Program-made: the position numbers and the translations under genes
In this document: piece by piece, positions 37,800-64,000 of the stretch
How the letters are laid out: each line of letters begins with the position of its first letter
Position numbering within the stretch: position 1 is the stretch's first letter
Notes under the pieces: model-generated
Seen by the model: the letters and a program-made list of their open reading frames with translations, nothing else
Told to the model about the DNA's origin: nothing
Database searches by the model: none
Source of the DNA: Polyodon spathula
Taxonomy: Eukaryota > Chordata > Actinopteri > Acipenseriformes > Polyodontidae
DNA length: 64,000 nucleotides
Assembly (NCBI RefSeq): GCF_017654505.1
Contig: NC_054537.1
Span: forward strand, 1,265,383-1,329,382
Reading direction: 5' to 3'

Positions 37800-40600
37800 A
37801 GTTTACAAACGAGAGGAGGCCATTCGGCCCATCTTGCTCGTTTGGTTGTTAGTAGCTTATTGATCCCAGAATCTCATCAAGCAGCTTCTTGAAGGATCCC
37901 AGGGTGTCAGCTTCAACATTACTGGGGAGTTGGTTCCAGACCCTCACAATTCTCTGTGTAAAAAAGTGCCTCCTATTTTCTGTTCTGAATGCCCCTTTGT
38001 CTAATCTCCATTTTGACCCTTGGTCCTTGCATGGGGTGTTTTTTTTTTTTTTTTTTTTAGGTTGAAAGTCTCTTGGGTCGACATTGTCAATACCATTTTT
38101 GAATGTTTGAATTAGGTTGCCATGTAGTCTTCTTTGTTCAAGACGGAACAGATTCAATTCTTTTAGCCTGTCTGCATATGACATGCCTTTTAAACCTGGA
38201 ATAATTCTGGTCTCACTTCTTTGCACTCTTTCTAGAGCAGCAATATCCTTTTTGTAGTGAGGTGACCAGAACTGAACACAATATTTAAGATGAGGACTTA
38301 CTAATGCATTTTACAGTTTTAACATTACTTCCCTTGATTTAAATTCAACACTTTTCACAATATCTGAGCATCTTGTTAGCCTTTTTTATAGCTTCCCCAC
38401 ATTGTCTAGATGAAGACATTTCTGAGTCAACAAAAACTCCTAGGTCTTTTTCATAGATTCCTTCTCCAATTTCAGTATCTCCCATATGATATTTATAATG
38501 TACATTTTTATTTCCTGCGTGCAGTACCTTACACTTTTCTCTATTAAATGTCATTTGCCATGTGTCTGCCCAGTTCTGAATCTTGTCTAGATCATTTTGA
38601 ATGACCTTTGCTCCTACAACAGTGTTTGCCACGCCTCCTATTTTTGTGTTGTTTGTAAATTTAACAAGTTTGCTTACTATACCACAATCTAAATCATTAA
38701 TGTAGATTAGGAATAGCAGAGGACCTAATACTGATCCCTGTGGTACACCACTGGTTACCACACTCCATTCTGAGGTTTCTTCACTAATCAGTACTTTCTG
38801 TTTTCTACATGTTAACCACTCCCTAATCCATGTACATGTGTTTCCTTGAACGCAGCTGGGATTCAGTTTGAGAATTAATCTTTTATGTGGGACTTTGTCA
38901 AAAGCTTTCTGGAAATCTAAATAAACCATGTCATATGCTTTGCAATTATCCATTATCGATGTTGCATCCTCAAAAAAAATCAAGCAAGTTAGTTAGACAC
39001 AATCTCCCTTTCCTAAAACCATGTTGACTGTCTCCCAGGACCCTGTTACCATATAGGTAATTTTCCATTTTGGATCTTATTATAGTTTCCATAAGTTTGC
39101 ATATAATAGAAGTCAGGCTTACTGGTCTGTAGTTACCTGGTTCAGTTTTGTTTCCCTTTTTGTGGATCGGTATTACGTTTGCAATTTTCCAGTCTGTCGG
39201 TACAACCCCTGTTGCATGATCTTGGTTAGCGGTTTGTAAATAACTTATTTCATTTCTTTGAATACTATTGGGAGGATCTCATCTGGCCCACGGGATTTGT
39301 TTATTTTAAGAGCTCCTAGTCCCTTTAACACTTCTGCCTCGGTTATGCTAAAGTTATTTAAAACTGGATAGGAACTGGATGACGTGGGGCATGTTGTCTG
39401 TATCCTCCTTTGTAAAAACTTGTGAAAAGTAATCATTTAATATATTTGCTATTTTTTTTTTCTTCATCTATAATTTTGCCATTTGTATCTCTCAAACATT
39501 TAATCTCCTCTTTGAATGTTCGCTTGCTGTTGTAATATTGGAAAAAACATTTTGGAATTGGTTTTAGCTCCCTTAGCAATGTTCATTTCTATTTCTCTCT
39601 TGGCCTTTCTAACTTCCTTTTTGACTTGCGTTTGTAGTTCTGTGTACTCTTTCTGTGTATTGTTTTTGGTCCCTATTAAACGCTCTATAAAGTGCCTTTT
39701 TAGCTGAATATTTATTTTAATTGATCTAATAAACCATTTTGGCAATTTAGTTTTACATTTAGATTTGTCTACTTTAGGGATGGAATTGTTTTGCGCCTCT
39801 AGTACTACATTTTTGAAGAACAGCCATCCTTTTCTGTGGATGTTTTCTCTGTTTTACTCCAATCTACTTCTGTTAGTCTCTGTTTCATATCTTCATAGTT
39901 TGCTTTTCTAAAATTGTAAACCTTAGTTTTAGTCTTTACTTTTGGGGTTTTAAAAATAATTTCAAATGAGACCATGTTGTGGTCTGAGTTTGCTAGTGGT
40001 TCTCTGACCTCTGTTTTAGTTATTTTGTCTTCGTTATTTGAAAAGACTAAATCAAGGCATGCCTCCCCTCTAGTGGGTGCCTTCACAAATTGTGTTAGGA
40101 AGCAGTCATTTGTCATTTCCACCATTTCTATTTCATCCTTCGTGCTACCCACCGGGTTTTCCCATTTTATATGGGGGAAGTTGAAATCCCCCATTAGTAT
40201 GGCTTCTCCTTTGCTACACGCATTTCTAATATCATTGTATAACAGATTATTTTGCTCACCTTCTGAATCTGGCGGTCTATAGCATGCTCCTATTATTATG
40301 CCCTTTGAATTTTTGTCCGTTATTCTGACCCATATTGATTCGACTTTGTTTTCTTTGTCCAGATTTAACACCTGGGCTTCAAGACTGTTTCTTATGTATA
40401 GCGCTACCCCTCCTCCTCTTCTGTCCTGCCTGTCTTTCCTATACAGTGTATACCCACAAATATTATATTCGTCCCCATCACTCTCAGACAACCAAGTTTC
40501 TGTAACACCTATCACATCATAGTTACCTGTTAGTGCAGTAGCTTCAAGTTCTAGAATTTTGTTTCTGATTCTTCTAGCATTTAGATAAATACATTAATCT
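37800..40600 (-). mobile_element. CR1/L2-clade LINE, 5'-truncated and inactive
   Basis: Minus-strand pieces in order: apurinic endonuclease (39805-40515: MIGVTETWLSESDGDEYNIC, AILMGDFNFPHIKW, ANSDHNMVSFEI), linker (39500-39745 and 39245-39436), reverse transcriptase (38345-38983: YDMVYLDFQKAFDKVPHKRL, TSGVPQGSVLGPLLFLIYIN) and a C-terminal segment (37849-38226: [36 protein letters not shown]). The 3' end is at about 37800 (GTTTACAAACGAGAGGAGGC read on plus). The expected FADD catalytic box reads FTNN, and several frame breaks are present. It lies between GORASP1 and the minisatellites before WDR48. Confidence 0.9.
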
Positions 40601-40604
40601 GGGA

Positions 40605-41040
40605 CAGTTGCGGCTGCTGAAGATGTGCTCATGTTGACTTTATTTAGGCACTGAAATTTAACTGGCAGAAAATAACACTGATTTATTGGAGTTCACAAAG
40701 AAAACTTGTTCAGCTTATCCCGGTAGCCTTTTCACTTCCTTTGTTTAATTATTTAGCCTTTAGCTGTATTCCACAGCCCTCCATTAAAATGATTTTCATC
40801 ACTGGGAGTGGGAACATTAAAAAGACTAGGTTCTGTGCTTTCACATGAGTGCTCTCCAGTACGAGAGAATGGTGTGCTAACAGGGACTAGCCTTGATGGA
40901 GCCTTTCCTCATTCCCAAACATTCCTTATGATCTCATTTTCAACAGAATCATTTCAATGTTACACTGCATTTTTAATAAGTTCTCCTTACAAGTGTATCC
41001 ATATTCCAAACATCATGTTAGTGTATGATGATAGTAACAG
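40605..41040. other. Intergenic, nothing recognised
   Basis: Unique-looking sequence between the LINE and the 45-bp minisatellite. No gene evidence. Confidence 0.5.
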
Positions 41041-41046
41041 CAATGG

Positions 41047-41585
41047 GGTGTTGTAATACATGTGCACACTGCTGAACTACAGAAGCAATGGGGTGCTCTA
41101 ATACATGTGCACACTGCTGAACTACAGAAGCAATGGGGTGTTCTAATACATGTGCACACTGCTGAACTACAGAAGCAATGGGGTGTTGTAATACATGTGC
41201 ACACTGCTGAACTACAGAAGCAATGGGGTGTTGTAATACATGTGCACACTGCTGAACTACAGAAGCAATGGGGTGTTGTAATACATGTGCACACTGCTGA
41301 ACTACAGAAGCAATGGGGTGTTAATACATGTGCACACTAATACATGTGCACACTGCTGAACTACAGAAGCAATGGGGTGTTGTAATACATGTGCACACTG
41401 CTGAACTACAGAAGCAATGGGGTGTTGTAATACATGTGCACACTGCTGAACTACAGAAGCAATGGGGTGCTCTAATACATGTGCACACTGCTGAACTATA
41501 GAAGCAATGGGGTGTTGTAATACATGTGCACACTGCTGAACTACAGAAGCAATGGGGTGTTGTAATACATGTGCACACTGCTGTA
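41047..41585. repeat. 45-bp minisatellite, about 12 copies
   Basis: The unit includes AATACATGTGCACACTGCTG and AACTACAGAAGCAATGGGGT. Open frames on both strands follow from the period of 45. Confidence 0.96.
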
Positions 41586-41589
41586 GTTC

Positions 41590-42240
41590 ATATACAGAAT
41601 GCATTCTTTAGTATAGCTGCTCAACAGTCAGTGGAGTCATTTTTCTGAATGGTTTTTGCTGCCTCCTATTCCCGATCCTTTATCAGATGCATTGTTTATA
41701 ACTAAATTCACCAGGCCAGCCTAAAAAACGAGACATTACAACATTATAGATCAGATTTTCTGTAGGTTCAAAGTTCCCATAACATTTTCTTTTGTAAATT
41801 GGTTTAGCAAATTCCCATCTTTATGCAGATTTCATAATAGATGACTGAGACTGTGATGCTCCATAAGGGACTGTTGAGGATCTTTCAGTCAATCAGAGCC
41901 CACATTGTCACGACACTTCACACAGAAACACCATTCATGGCATTCACATGTTGCTTGTATTTTAACTTAAGCAACAGAACCAGAAGCCTCCTGGGAAAAC
42001 CCGCCTTGGACCATTCCATGCTCAAGCTGAGTATTTGGAAGAGAGATTAAACATTGTTTGAAAGATAACATTCAAGGTCCTTCAGCAGAGATTAGAGACC
42101 TCATATTGACCCGACAGGTTAAAGGAAATCTCCAATACACAGTTGTAGCAATTACTGTATTCACACAATTATTGTTTTGAGTTTCATCTTTTATTAGGGA
42201 GCTCCCCTAAACCCCTTGTTTAGAAAGATACAGGGTATTA
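41590..42240. other. Intergenic, nothing recognised
   Basis: No gene, RNA or clear repeat seen. Confidence 0.5.
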
Positions 42241-42245
42241 GTGCT

Positions 42246-42654
42246 TGTGACAGTGTAGCTGTCTGCCATGCGTGCCTTCGCTGCTGAGTGACAGGCAGGA
42301 GATTGAGACGGAGGCTGAAGGCAAACAGGATTTATTAACACACTGAACAGCTCATGTGACACTACCAGCGCAGACTACATACAACACAGGGTATGAAAAC
42401 TTACATCTACAACCTTTGAACTAATGTTCTGTGATCAATAATAAACACGCTCTGGCTACTCACCTGGCTGCTCACTTGCTCTTCGGTATCCAACCCTGGA
42501 ACACACCTGCCTGGTGATTCGATTCCACACCTGGTAATCACACACAGCAGGGAGGCTATCCCAGGAGCGCCAGGTACTTCATTACTTAATTACAATAAAT
42601 ACACACCATTTACACAACAACCCTCTTCATGCGTAGGGTTCCTGCCCCGCCACA
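42246..42654. mobile_element. LTR-like block, 409 bp
   Basis: Begins TGTGACAGTGTAG and ends CTGCCCCGCCACA, with TG...CA ends. Flanks GTGCT (42241-42245) and TTGCT (42655-42659) match at four of five bases, a plausible target duplication. TTTATTAACACAC near 42332 and AATAATAAACACG near 42438 are possible poly(A)-type motifs. A small GC-rich tandem repeat (42640-42775, CTCCTGCCCTGCCACACTG) grows out of its right end. Confidence 0.5.
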
Positions 42655-43021
42655 TTGCTACTGCATTGCCACACGCTCCTGCCCTGCCACACTGCTCCTG
42701 CCCCGCACACTGCTACTACACTGCCACACGCTCCTGCCCCGCCACTCTGCTCCTGCCCCGCCACACTGCTGTATACACTTACATTAGTGTCAGCTAATTT
42801 ACACTGTAGCAAAATGCATAGGTTTACAGAAAGAAAAAAAAAACAACTTTCAATTGTCAGCACAACTCTCTGGCTTTCCTGTAGCTATGTTGCATTAGTG
42901 CTGTATGCGTGGGTGACGTTGCTGAAGAGCTTGATCACAGCGGATAAATGGTTAGGGCAGATATGTGATGGACTGATGCACAACGGATTACTGGATTAAG
43001 AATAACTCAGTGTGTATTAAA

Positions 43022-43061
43022 GGGATAGGGTTAGGGTTAGGGTTAGGGTTAACCCTATCCC
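43022..43061. repeat. Telomere-repeat foldback
   Basis: GGGATAGGGTT (43022-43032) and AACCCTATCCC (43051-43061) are perfect inverted arms around three more TTAGGG-phase repeats. TATTAAAGGGATAG flanks occur on both sides as a direct repeat. Confidence 0.85.
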
Positions 43062-43504
43062 TATTAAAGGGATAGTTCTCAAACATGGATGTTTGCTGTA
43101 CTATAACTGTAATATCCACCGGATATATACCAACTGTGGTAGAGCTCCACCTGACAAGAACAACAGAACGTGGATGCTCAACGAGAACATGCTAAACACC
43201 AGGCATAGAACTCAATTTCCACGTGTTAATATATGAAACCCCTTTGAATAGTATTTATTGTACCTAGTCAGAGCAAGAACTTTAAAATGCTGTTAGAATC
43301 ACAGGTTGTGAAAAACAGCAAGCACAGGATTGTAAAAGGACTATAGTGGGAAATCCTTCTGCTGATGGTGTAGGTGTTATATGGGTAGTGTTCAACTGTT
43401 ATATGGGTAGTGTTTTTTTTTCTTTCCCCAAAGATTAGAGCAGACTGTACAATCCCAGCAGCTGGAAATCCATCACTTACAGAGTCTCACAGACCCAGAG
43501 CAGA

Positions 43505-43985
43505 TGTATCTTCACCTCCACTCAGAGCAGCCTGCCCCATGACTTCACCTCCACTCAGAGCAGCCTGCCCCATGACTCCACCTCCACTCAGACCAGCCTG
43601 CCCCATCTCTCCACCTCCACTCAGACCAGCCTGCCCCATCTCTCCACCTCCACTCAGACCAGCCTGCCCCATCTCTCCACCTCCACTCAGACCAGCCTGC
43701 CCCATCTCTCCACCTCCACTCAGACCAGCCTGCCCCATCTCTCCACCTCCACTCAGACCAGCCTGCCCCATCTCTCCACCTCCACTCAGACTAGCCTGCC
43801 CCATCTCTCCACCTCCACTCAGACCAGCCTGCCCCATCTCTCCACCTCCACTCAGAGCAGCCTGCCCCATCTCTCCACCTCCACTCAGACCAGCCTGCCC
43901 CATCTCTCCACCTCCACTCAGAGCAGCCTGCCCCATCTCTCCACCTCCACTGAGACCAGCCTGCCCCATCTCTCCACCTTTACTC
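43505..43985. repeat. 33-bp minisatellite, about 15 copies
   Basis: The unit is CCTCCACTCAGACCAGCCTG plus CCCCATCTCTCCA. The period of 33 gives open frames of about 200 codons on both strands (PPPLRPACPIS on plus, GGGEMGQAGLS on minus). No supporting gene structure was found. Confidence 0.96.
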
Positions 43986-44599
43986 AGACAGACCCGCACA
44001 CAGTGAATATTATTTGAAAACGTAAATAAAACCAGTAAAGGCAAATACTTCATAGCATTGTTCTTCCTTGTCTGATGCATTGAGTTTAAGGGAGAATACA
44101 AGTTGTCTGAAGAGATTACATTCTGCTAGACAAGCTAGGATTCCAGAAAAACCTACTGGCCCAGATGAAACAGCACTTGTTGTTCTGCCAGATGAAACAG
44201 CACTTGTTATTCTGCAATGGAATCAGCTTGTACTGGTCATTCTGTACTCAGCTGTGTAATGCAGGCGGCTTTAATTACATAGTACAGGATAGCCCTGGGG
44301 GGGATACTGGCTCCTACAGCACCTTAATCTGTGACTCTGAAACTTACAAATCACCTTAAACACCCTTTTACCAAAGCATTTATTAAGCGCATTCATGCAC
44401 TTCAGTTGTTCGTACCTAATTGATTGCCCTGTGTGTTTATTACTAGCTTTTGAAAAATGTCAGAAAATAAATTGGTAACAATTTACATTACTTGTTTCTA
44501 AGGACTGCATTACTGTGTGAAGTACATTGTAACTATGCATAATAACTTTGTAATTATGCGTAAGTATACAAGAAGACTAAGTGGGAATCTGGTTCAAGA

Positions 44600-44885
44600 A
44601 TTCAGAATTCTAAAAGGTATTGACAATGTCAATCAAAGGGACTTTTTGACCTGAAAAAAGAAACAAGGACCAGGGGTCACAAATGGAGATTAGATAAAGG
44701 GGCATTCAGAACAGAAAATAATAGGCACTTTTTTACACAGAGAATTGTGGGCGTCTGGAACCAACTCAATAATGTTGTTGAAGCTGCTTGATGAGATTCC
44801 GGGATCAATAAGCTACTAACAACCAAACAAACAAGATGGGTCAAATGGCCTCCTCTCGTTTGTAGACTTTCTTATGTTCTTATAA
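44600..44885 (+). mobile_element. CR1/L2-clade LINE 3'-end fragment
   Basis: Plus-sense copy of the same 3' end as the 37.8-kb LINE: GGCACTTTTTTACACAGAGA, then GATGAGATTCCGGGATCAAT and GGCCTCCTCTCGTTTGTAGA, ending ATGTTCTTATA. Only the last 290 bp or so is present. Confidence 0.85.
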
Positions 44886-45049
44886 GTAATTGGAGACACT
44901 TAATGTAGAGTTAAAAGAATAATGAAAGGTGAGATTTCAGCGCAGTGACCACTTACTGTTTCTGTCGTTCCTAATTGCAGACTGTGGAGGACACTCCCGG
45001 GAAGCCTCAGCCTTCCTCCTCATTGTCAGTCAGCCTCAAGTCCCAGGAA

Positions 45050-45775
45050 AGACCCTCCCTGGAGTGGCAGCAGGAGCGTGCAGGCTGGCCTTGAGTCCCA
45101 GGACAGCCCCTCGCTGGAGTGGCAGCAGGAGCGTGCAGGCTGGCCTTGAGTCCCAGGACAGACCCTCGCTGGAGTGGCAGCAGGAGCGTGCAGGCTGGCC
45201 TCGAGTCCCAGGACAGACCCTCGCTGGAGTGGCAGCAGGAGCGTGCAGGCTGGCCTCGAGTCCCAGGACAGACCCTCGCTGGAGTGGCAGCAGGAGCGTG
45301 CAGGCTGGCCTCGAGTCCCAGGACAGACCCTCCCTGGAGTGGCAGCAGGAGCGTGCAGGCTGGCCTCGAGTCCCAGGACAGACCCTCGCTGGAGTGGCAG
45401 CAGGAGCAGTCCCAGGACAGCCCCTCGCTGGAGTGGCAGCAGGAGCGTGCAGGCTGGCCTCGAGTCCCAGGACAGACCCTCGCTGGAGTGGCAGCAGGAG
45501 GGTGCAGGCTGGCCTCGAGTCCCAGGACAGACCCTCGCTGGAGTGGCAGCAGGAGCGTGCAGGCTGGCCTCGAGTCCCAGGACAGACCCTCGCTGGAGTG
45601 GCAGCAGGAGCGTGCAGGCTGGCCTCGAGTCCCAGGACAGACCCTCGCTGGAGTGGCAGCAGGAGCGTGCAGGCTGGCCTCGAGTCCCAGGACAGACCCT
45701 CCCTGGAGTGGCAGCAGGAGCATGCAGGCTGGCCTCGAGTCCCAGGACAGACCCTCCCTGGAGTGGCAGCAGGAG
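45050..45775. repeat. 55-bp minisatellite, about 13 copies
   Basis: The unit includes CCCTCGCTGGAGTGGCAGCA and CTGGCCTCGAGTCCCAGGAC. As 55 is not a multiple of three and most frames lack stops, several overlapping open frames of 230-320 codons appear on both strands. The left edge (44981-45060) reads TVEDTPGKPQPSSSLSVSLK after a TTGCAG acceptor-like site and could be a real exon from which the array grew, but I recognise no gene. Confidence 0.95.
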
Positions 45776-45899
45776 GGGATCCCACGCAGGAGATCTCCGA
45801 GTCTTCACACTGTGTACCTGTGTGGAGACAGGCTGCAGTCCACAAGGTTGACTTTTTCCTTTGCCGACCATATCTGATATAGTAGCCCAAACACCTTGG

Positions 45900-46440
45900 G
45901 TGTGTGTTTAGTAATGATTTCTGTTTGTATTTGAATCGCGAGTGTTTTAGTAATGATTTCTGTTTGTATTTGAATCGTGAGTGTGTTTTAGTAATGATTT
46001 CTGTTTGTATTTGAATCGTGTTTTAGTAATGATTTCTGTTTGTATTTGAATCGTGAGTGACTGTTTTAGTAATGATTTCTGTTTGTATTTGAATCGTAAC
46101 TGTGTTTTAGTAATGATTTCTGTTTGTATTTGAATCTTGTTTTAGTAATGATTTCTGTTTGTATTTGAATCACGAGTGTGTGTTTTAGTAATGATTTCTG
46201 TTTCTTTGAATCGCGAGTGTTTTAGTAATGATTTCTGTTTGTACTTGAATCGTGAGTGTTTTAGTAATGATTTGTTTGTATTTGAATCGTAACTGTGTTT
46301 TAGTAATGATTTCTGTTTGTATTTGAATTGTAACTGTTTTAGTAATGATTTCTGTTTGTATTTTAATCGTAACTGTGTGTTTTAGTAATGATTTGTTTGT
46401 ATTTGAATCCTGTTTTAGTAATGATTTCTGTTTGCATTTA
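45900..46440. repeat. About 40-46 bp irregular tandem repeat
   Basis: About 13 copies of a unit around TTTTAGTAATGATTTCTGTT and TGTATTTGAATCGTGAGTGT with variable spacer length. Confidence 0.93.
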
Positions 46441-46444
46441 GAAT

Positions 46445-48290
46445 TGGAACACTGGAATTGACCCTGACCCTTTCTATGATTAGAGAGGAGCACAAGTGAT
46501 TGGATTCTTCTTCCTATCATTTAACCAGTGATAATGCAGACGTGTTTGGATTGCTTAATCTGCCTGTCAATCAGGTTCTTCAACTAGGAGTGTGTTCGGT
46601 GCAGTAATCAGGAAACACCTGCCCTCTACACTGCAGGCATCACTATCAGTGGTATTAGACTGGGAATTTCACAGCATACTGCAGCTGCCATTGACAAAAC
46701 CACGGATTTGAAGAGGCTCATGGATTGTACACATTCAGAAGAGTAACTGGCAGAACAGAACTATCTGAGCTCAATAAGAATAAACAGAGTCTCTGTCAAT
46801 GTAAAAGCAAACTTATATTGGTCAATTTATTTAGCAGATTTTAAACTAAAATATACTACAGATATAGTTACAATCAACAAGGGGAGCAGAAATAATACAG
46901 GGGTTTTGGAGATGGCAGCTTTACATATTCCTCATAGATTTCAACTTCATATACAGCTTGTACAACAACTAGACTTAACAGGTGCTTCTTATTTATTTAT
47001 TTTGGACAAAAAAGAAATTAAAACAGCTTTTTTTTTTAAAGTTACAATACACTATATTTGTTATAATCTATTATATTCTGCAGTTCAATAACTTTCATTG
47101 TCATCCGACACTTAAATTTGCAAAGCGCAGTTAAGCAGGCATTGCTTAATTCATGACAAAATAATGGACAAGCTCCCCGAACGCAGATGGATAACAACGA
47201 GGGCAACATGTTTACTGCACAAAGAGCCCCCAGAGCAGACTGAGTGGGAATCAGCATTCTCACCATGAAGAAAATCACCTGCAATTCTGCTCTATATAGA
47301 TACAGAGAGAGCGAGAGAGATTTAAAAAATAATAAGAATGCATACTGCAGTGTGCTCAGAAAACTACAAAATAAAGTCAAAAATTATAATAAAGCCAAAT
47401 GTTTTATTGAAAATAATAAACTTTATTTGTAAAAAAAAAAAAAAAGTTTGGTTTTCATGTGTTCCTCGGTACAGATAATTTACAAAAAGAAAACAATAGG
47501 TCTATGTGGCTTTATCTTGTAAAAGAAAGTGCAAGCCATAGAAGTGGTGTGTGAAGAAGGTTCGGTCTCCCCCGTCTACAATGCTTAAGGGGTTGTTTTA
47601 GAGTTCTTGCTACAGTGAATGAATGCATTTCAATAGTAATGATGAGGTGGAGTGATACATGCCAGGTCGTTGCCCATCGTTACTTGTATCCGATAAAAGA
47701 ACGTGTTTGGATTGTTTTCTTTTTCCTGTTACTGAATGTCCCCATCCTTCACTCGCTCACAGATATGAAGAGACACAAACAGGGAGTGGAACACGATGTT
47801 AGAAACAAGTACTGTGTTCTGGAATGTACTGCAAAAACCAGAGTGAAACACGAAAGCGTGCGCTTACTGATCAATCACAACGCGAACGCTGACGTGTACA
47901 AGCGATCAACACGGAGCCTTGCAAACAATATTAATAAAATCAGACGCTCTATCCTTCTATACAAGACAGACAACTAGGAATTCAAAAAGAAAAAAAGGGT
48001 TGTCCTGGAAAATATTCTTTAATCCATCCACTGTACACAGCACCCCCCCCCCCCCTTCTTATTTTCTCTGTCCTGATTCAGACAGTAGTGATTTCAAATG
48101 TCATTATATACTCTGTAATGTTCCTATGTTACAGCAGGAAGAAACTTCCTCTTTTCGATAGTTAGAAATGGTCTGTACAGGGCTGCTCACTGAAGCATGC
48201 AGCTAACACAGGGTTGTGTGGGGCGGTGCTGGGAACCGCTACAATAATTAACAGTACAGGCTGGTGGTGGAACTCCTGGCCCTTCTTGAT
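46445..48290 (-). other. WDR48: Intergenic and probable WDR48 3' UTR
   Basis: Downstream of the WDR48 stop (48291). Minus-strand AATAAA signals at 47422-47427 and 47403-47408 are the likely polyadenylation region, about 0.87 kb past the stop. A C-run lies at 48043-48053. No other gene was recognised here. Confidence 0.45.
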
Positions 48291-63658
<15,368 letters not shown>

Positions 63659-63664
63659 TCAAGA

Positions 63665-64000
63665 GAGTTAGCAGTGAGGATCTAAGAGAATGAGTCGAGA
63701 GAGTTAGCAGTGAGGATCTACGAGAACGAGTCGAGAGAGTTAGCAGTGAGGATCTACGAGAATGAGTTAGCAGAGAGGATCTACGAGAACGAGTCGAGAG
63801 AGTTAGCAGTGAGGATCTACGAGAACGAGTCGAGAGAGTTAGCAGTGAGGATCTACGAGAACGAGTCGAGAGAGTTAGCAGTGAGGATCTACGAGAACGA
63901 GTCGAGAGAGTTAGCAGTGAGGATCTACGAGAATGAGTTAGCAGTGAGGATCTACGAGAATGAGTCGAGAGAGTTAGCAGTGAGGATCTACGAGAATGAG
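63665..64000. repeat. 36-bp minisatellite running off the right edge
   Basis: About nine copies of a unit including GAGAGAGTTAGCAGTGAGGA and TCTACGAGAACGAGTC, with a shortened variant lacking GTCGAGAGA. It starts about 25 bp beyond the acceptor of WDR48 exon 63551-63639. Confidence 0.95.

Noticed and set aside
43410..44101. Proline-rich (plus) and glycine-rich (minus) repeat proteins of about 200 codons
   Set aside because: A 33-bp minisatellite read in two directions; neither strand has promoter, splice or homology support.
45007..45890. Five overlapping open frames of 225-317 codons
   Set aside because: A stop-poor 55-bp repeat keeps several frames open at once, which a real gene would not.

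Overview
This is a vertebrate, intron-rich genomic window, almost certainly from a ray-finned fish. Three neighbouring genes, TTC21A (minus), GORASP1 (plus) and WDR48 (minus), have the same order and relative orientation as human chromosome 3p22 (known synteny, recalled rather than searched). The CR1/L2-type LINEs, MIR-like SINEs, a Tc1 element and a hAT element fit a fish. My guess is a non-teleost such as a sturgeon or paddlefish, but that is weakly supported.

Layout. 1-4.4 kb: the 5' exons of a pancreatic elastase (CELA1-like, minus), including a 22-nt signal-peptide exon and a TATA box; a solo LTR lies in its second intron and the rest of the gene lies off the left edge. 4.4-8.7 kb: intergenic, with a 72-bp minisatellite. 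8.7-26.7 kb: TTC21A (an IFT139-type ciliary TPR protein), recognisable over most of its length but broken by two in-frame stops, two frameshifts and three missing exon blocks. 27-28.2 kb: a probable shared promoter region holding a perfect RFX X-box, plus an RPS19 retropseudogene. 28.2-37.3 kb: GORASP1 (GRASP65), 10 exons and an intact 436-codon reading frame. 37.8-40.6 kb: a dead CR1/L2-clade LINE. 41-48 kb: intergenic repeats. 48.3-63.6 kb: the last 14 exons of WDR48 (UAF1), intact, with the N-terminal exons off the right edge.

The most striking property of the window is the density of tandem repeats (more than a dozen arrays, several kb in total). Several can be traced to a parent sequence. 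A 66-bp satellite of about 42 copies (22.4-25.2 kb) is the terminal inverted repeat of a hAT transposon plus its 8-bp target duplication. An array of 19 units (48.5-50.0 kb) is built from the 3' end of a WDR48 coding exon and its splice donor. A third (59.0-59.3 kb) repeats another WDR48 donor. A 2.5-kb satellite (53.0-55.6 kb) contains a letter-by-letter hybrid copy of a neighbouring WDR48 exon region, which may be an assembly artefact.

The three synteny genes have unrelated cell roles: TTC21A in retrograde intraflagellar transport, GORASP1 in Golgi cisternal stacking, WDR48 in activation of USP1/USP12/USP46. Intact GORASP1 and WDR48 beside a decayed TTC21A would fit loss of one copy of TTC21A after duplication; this is inference. 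All exon boundaries were worked out by eye from GT/AG sites and codon phase, compared with remembered human proteins.
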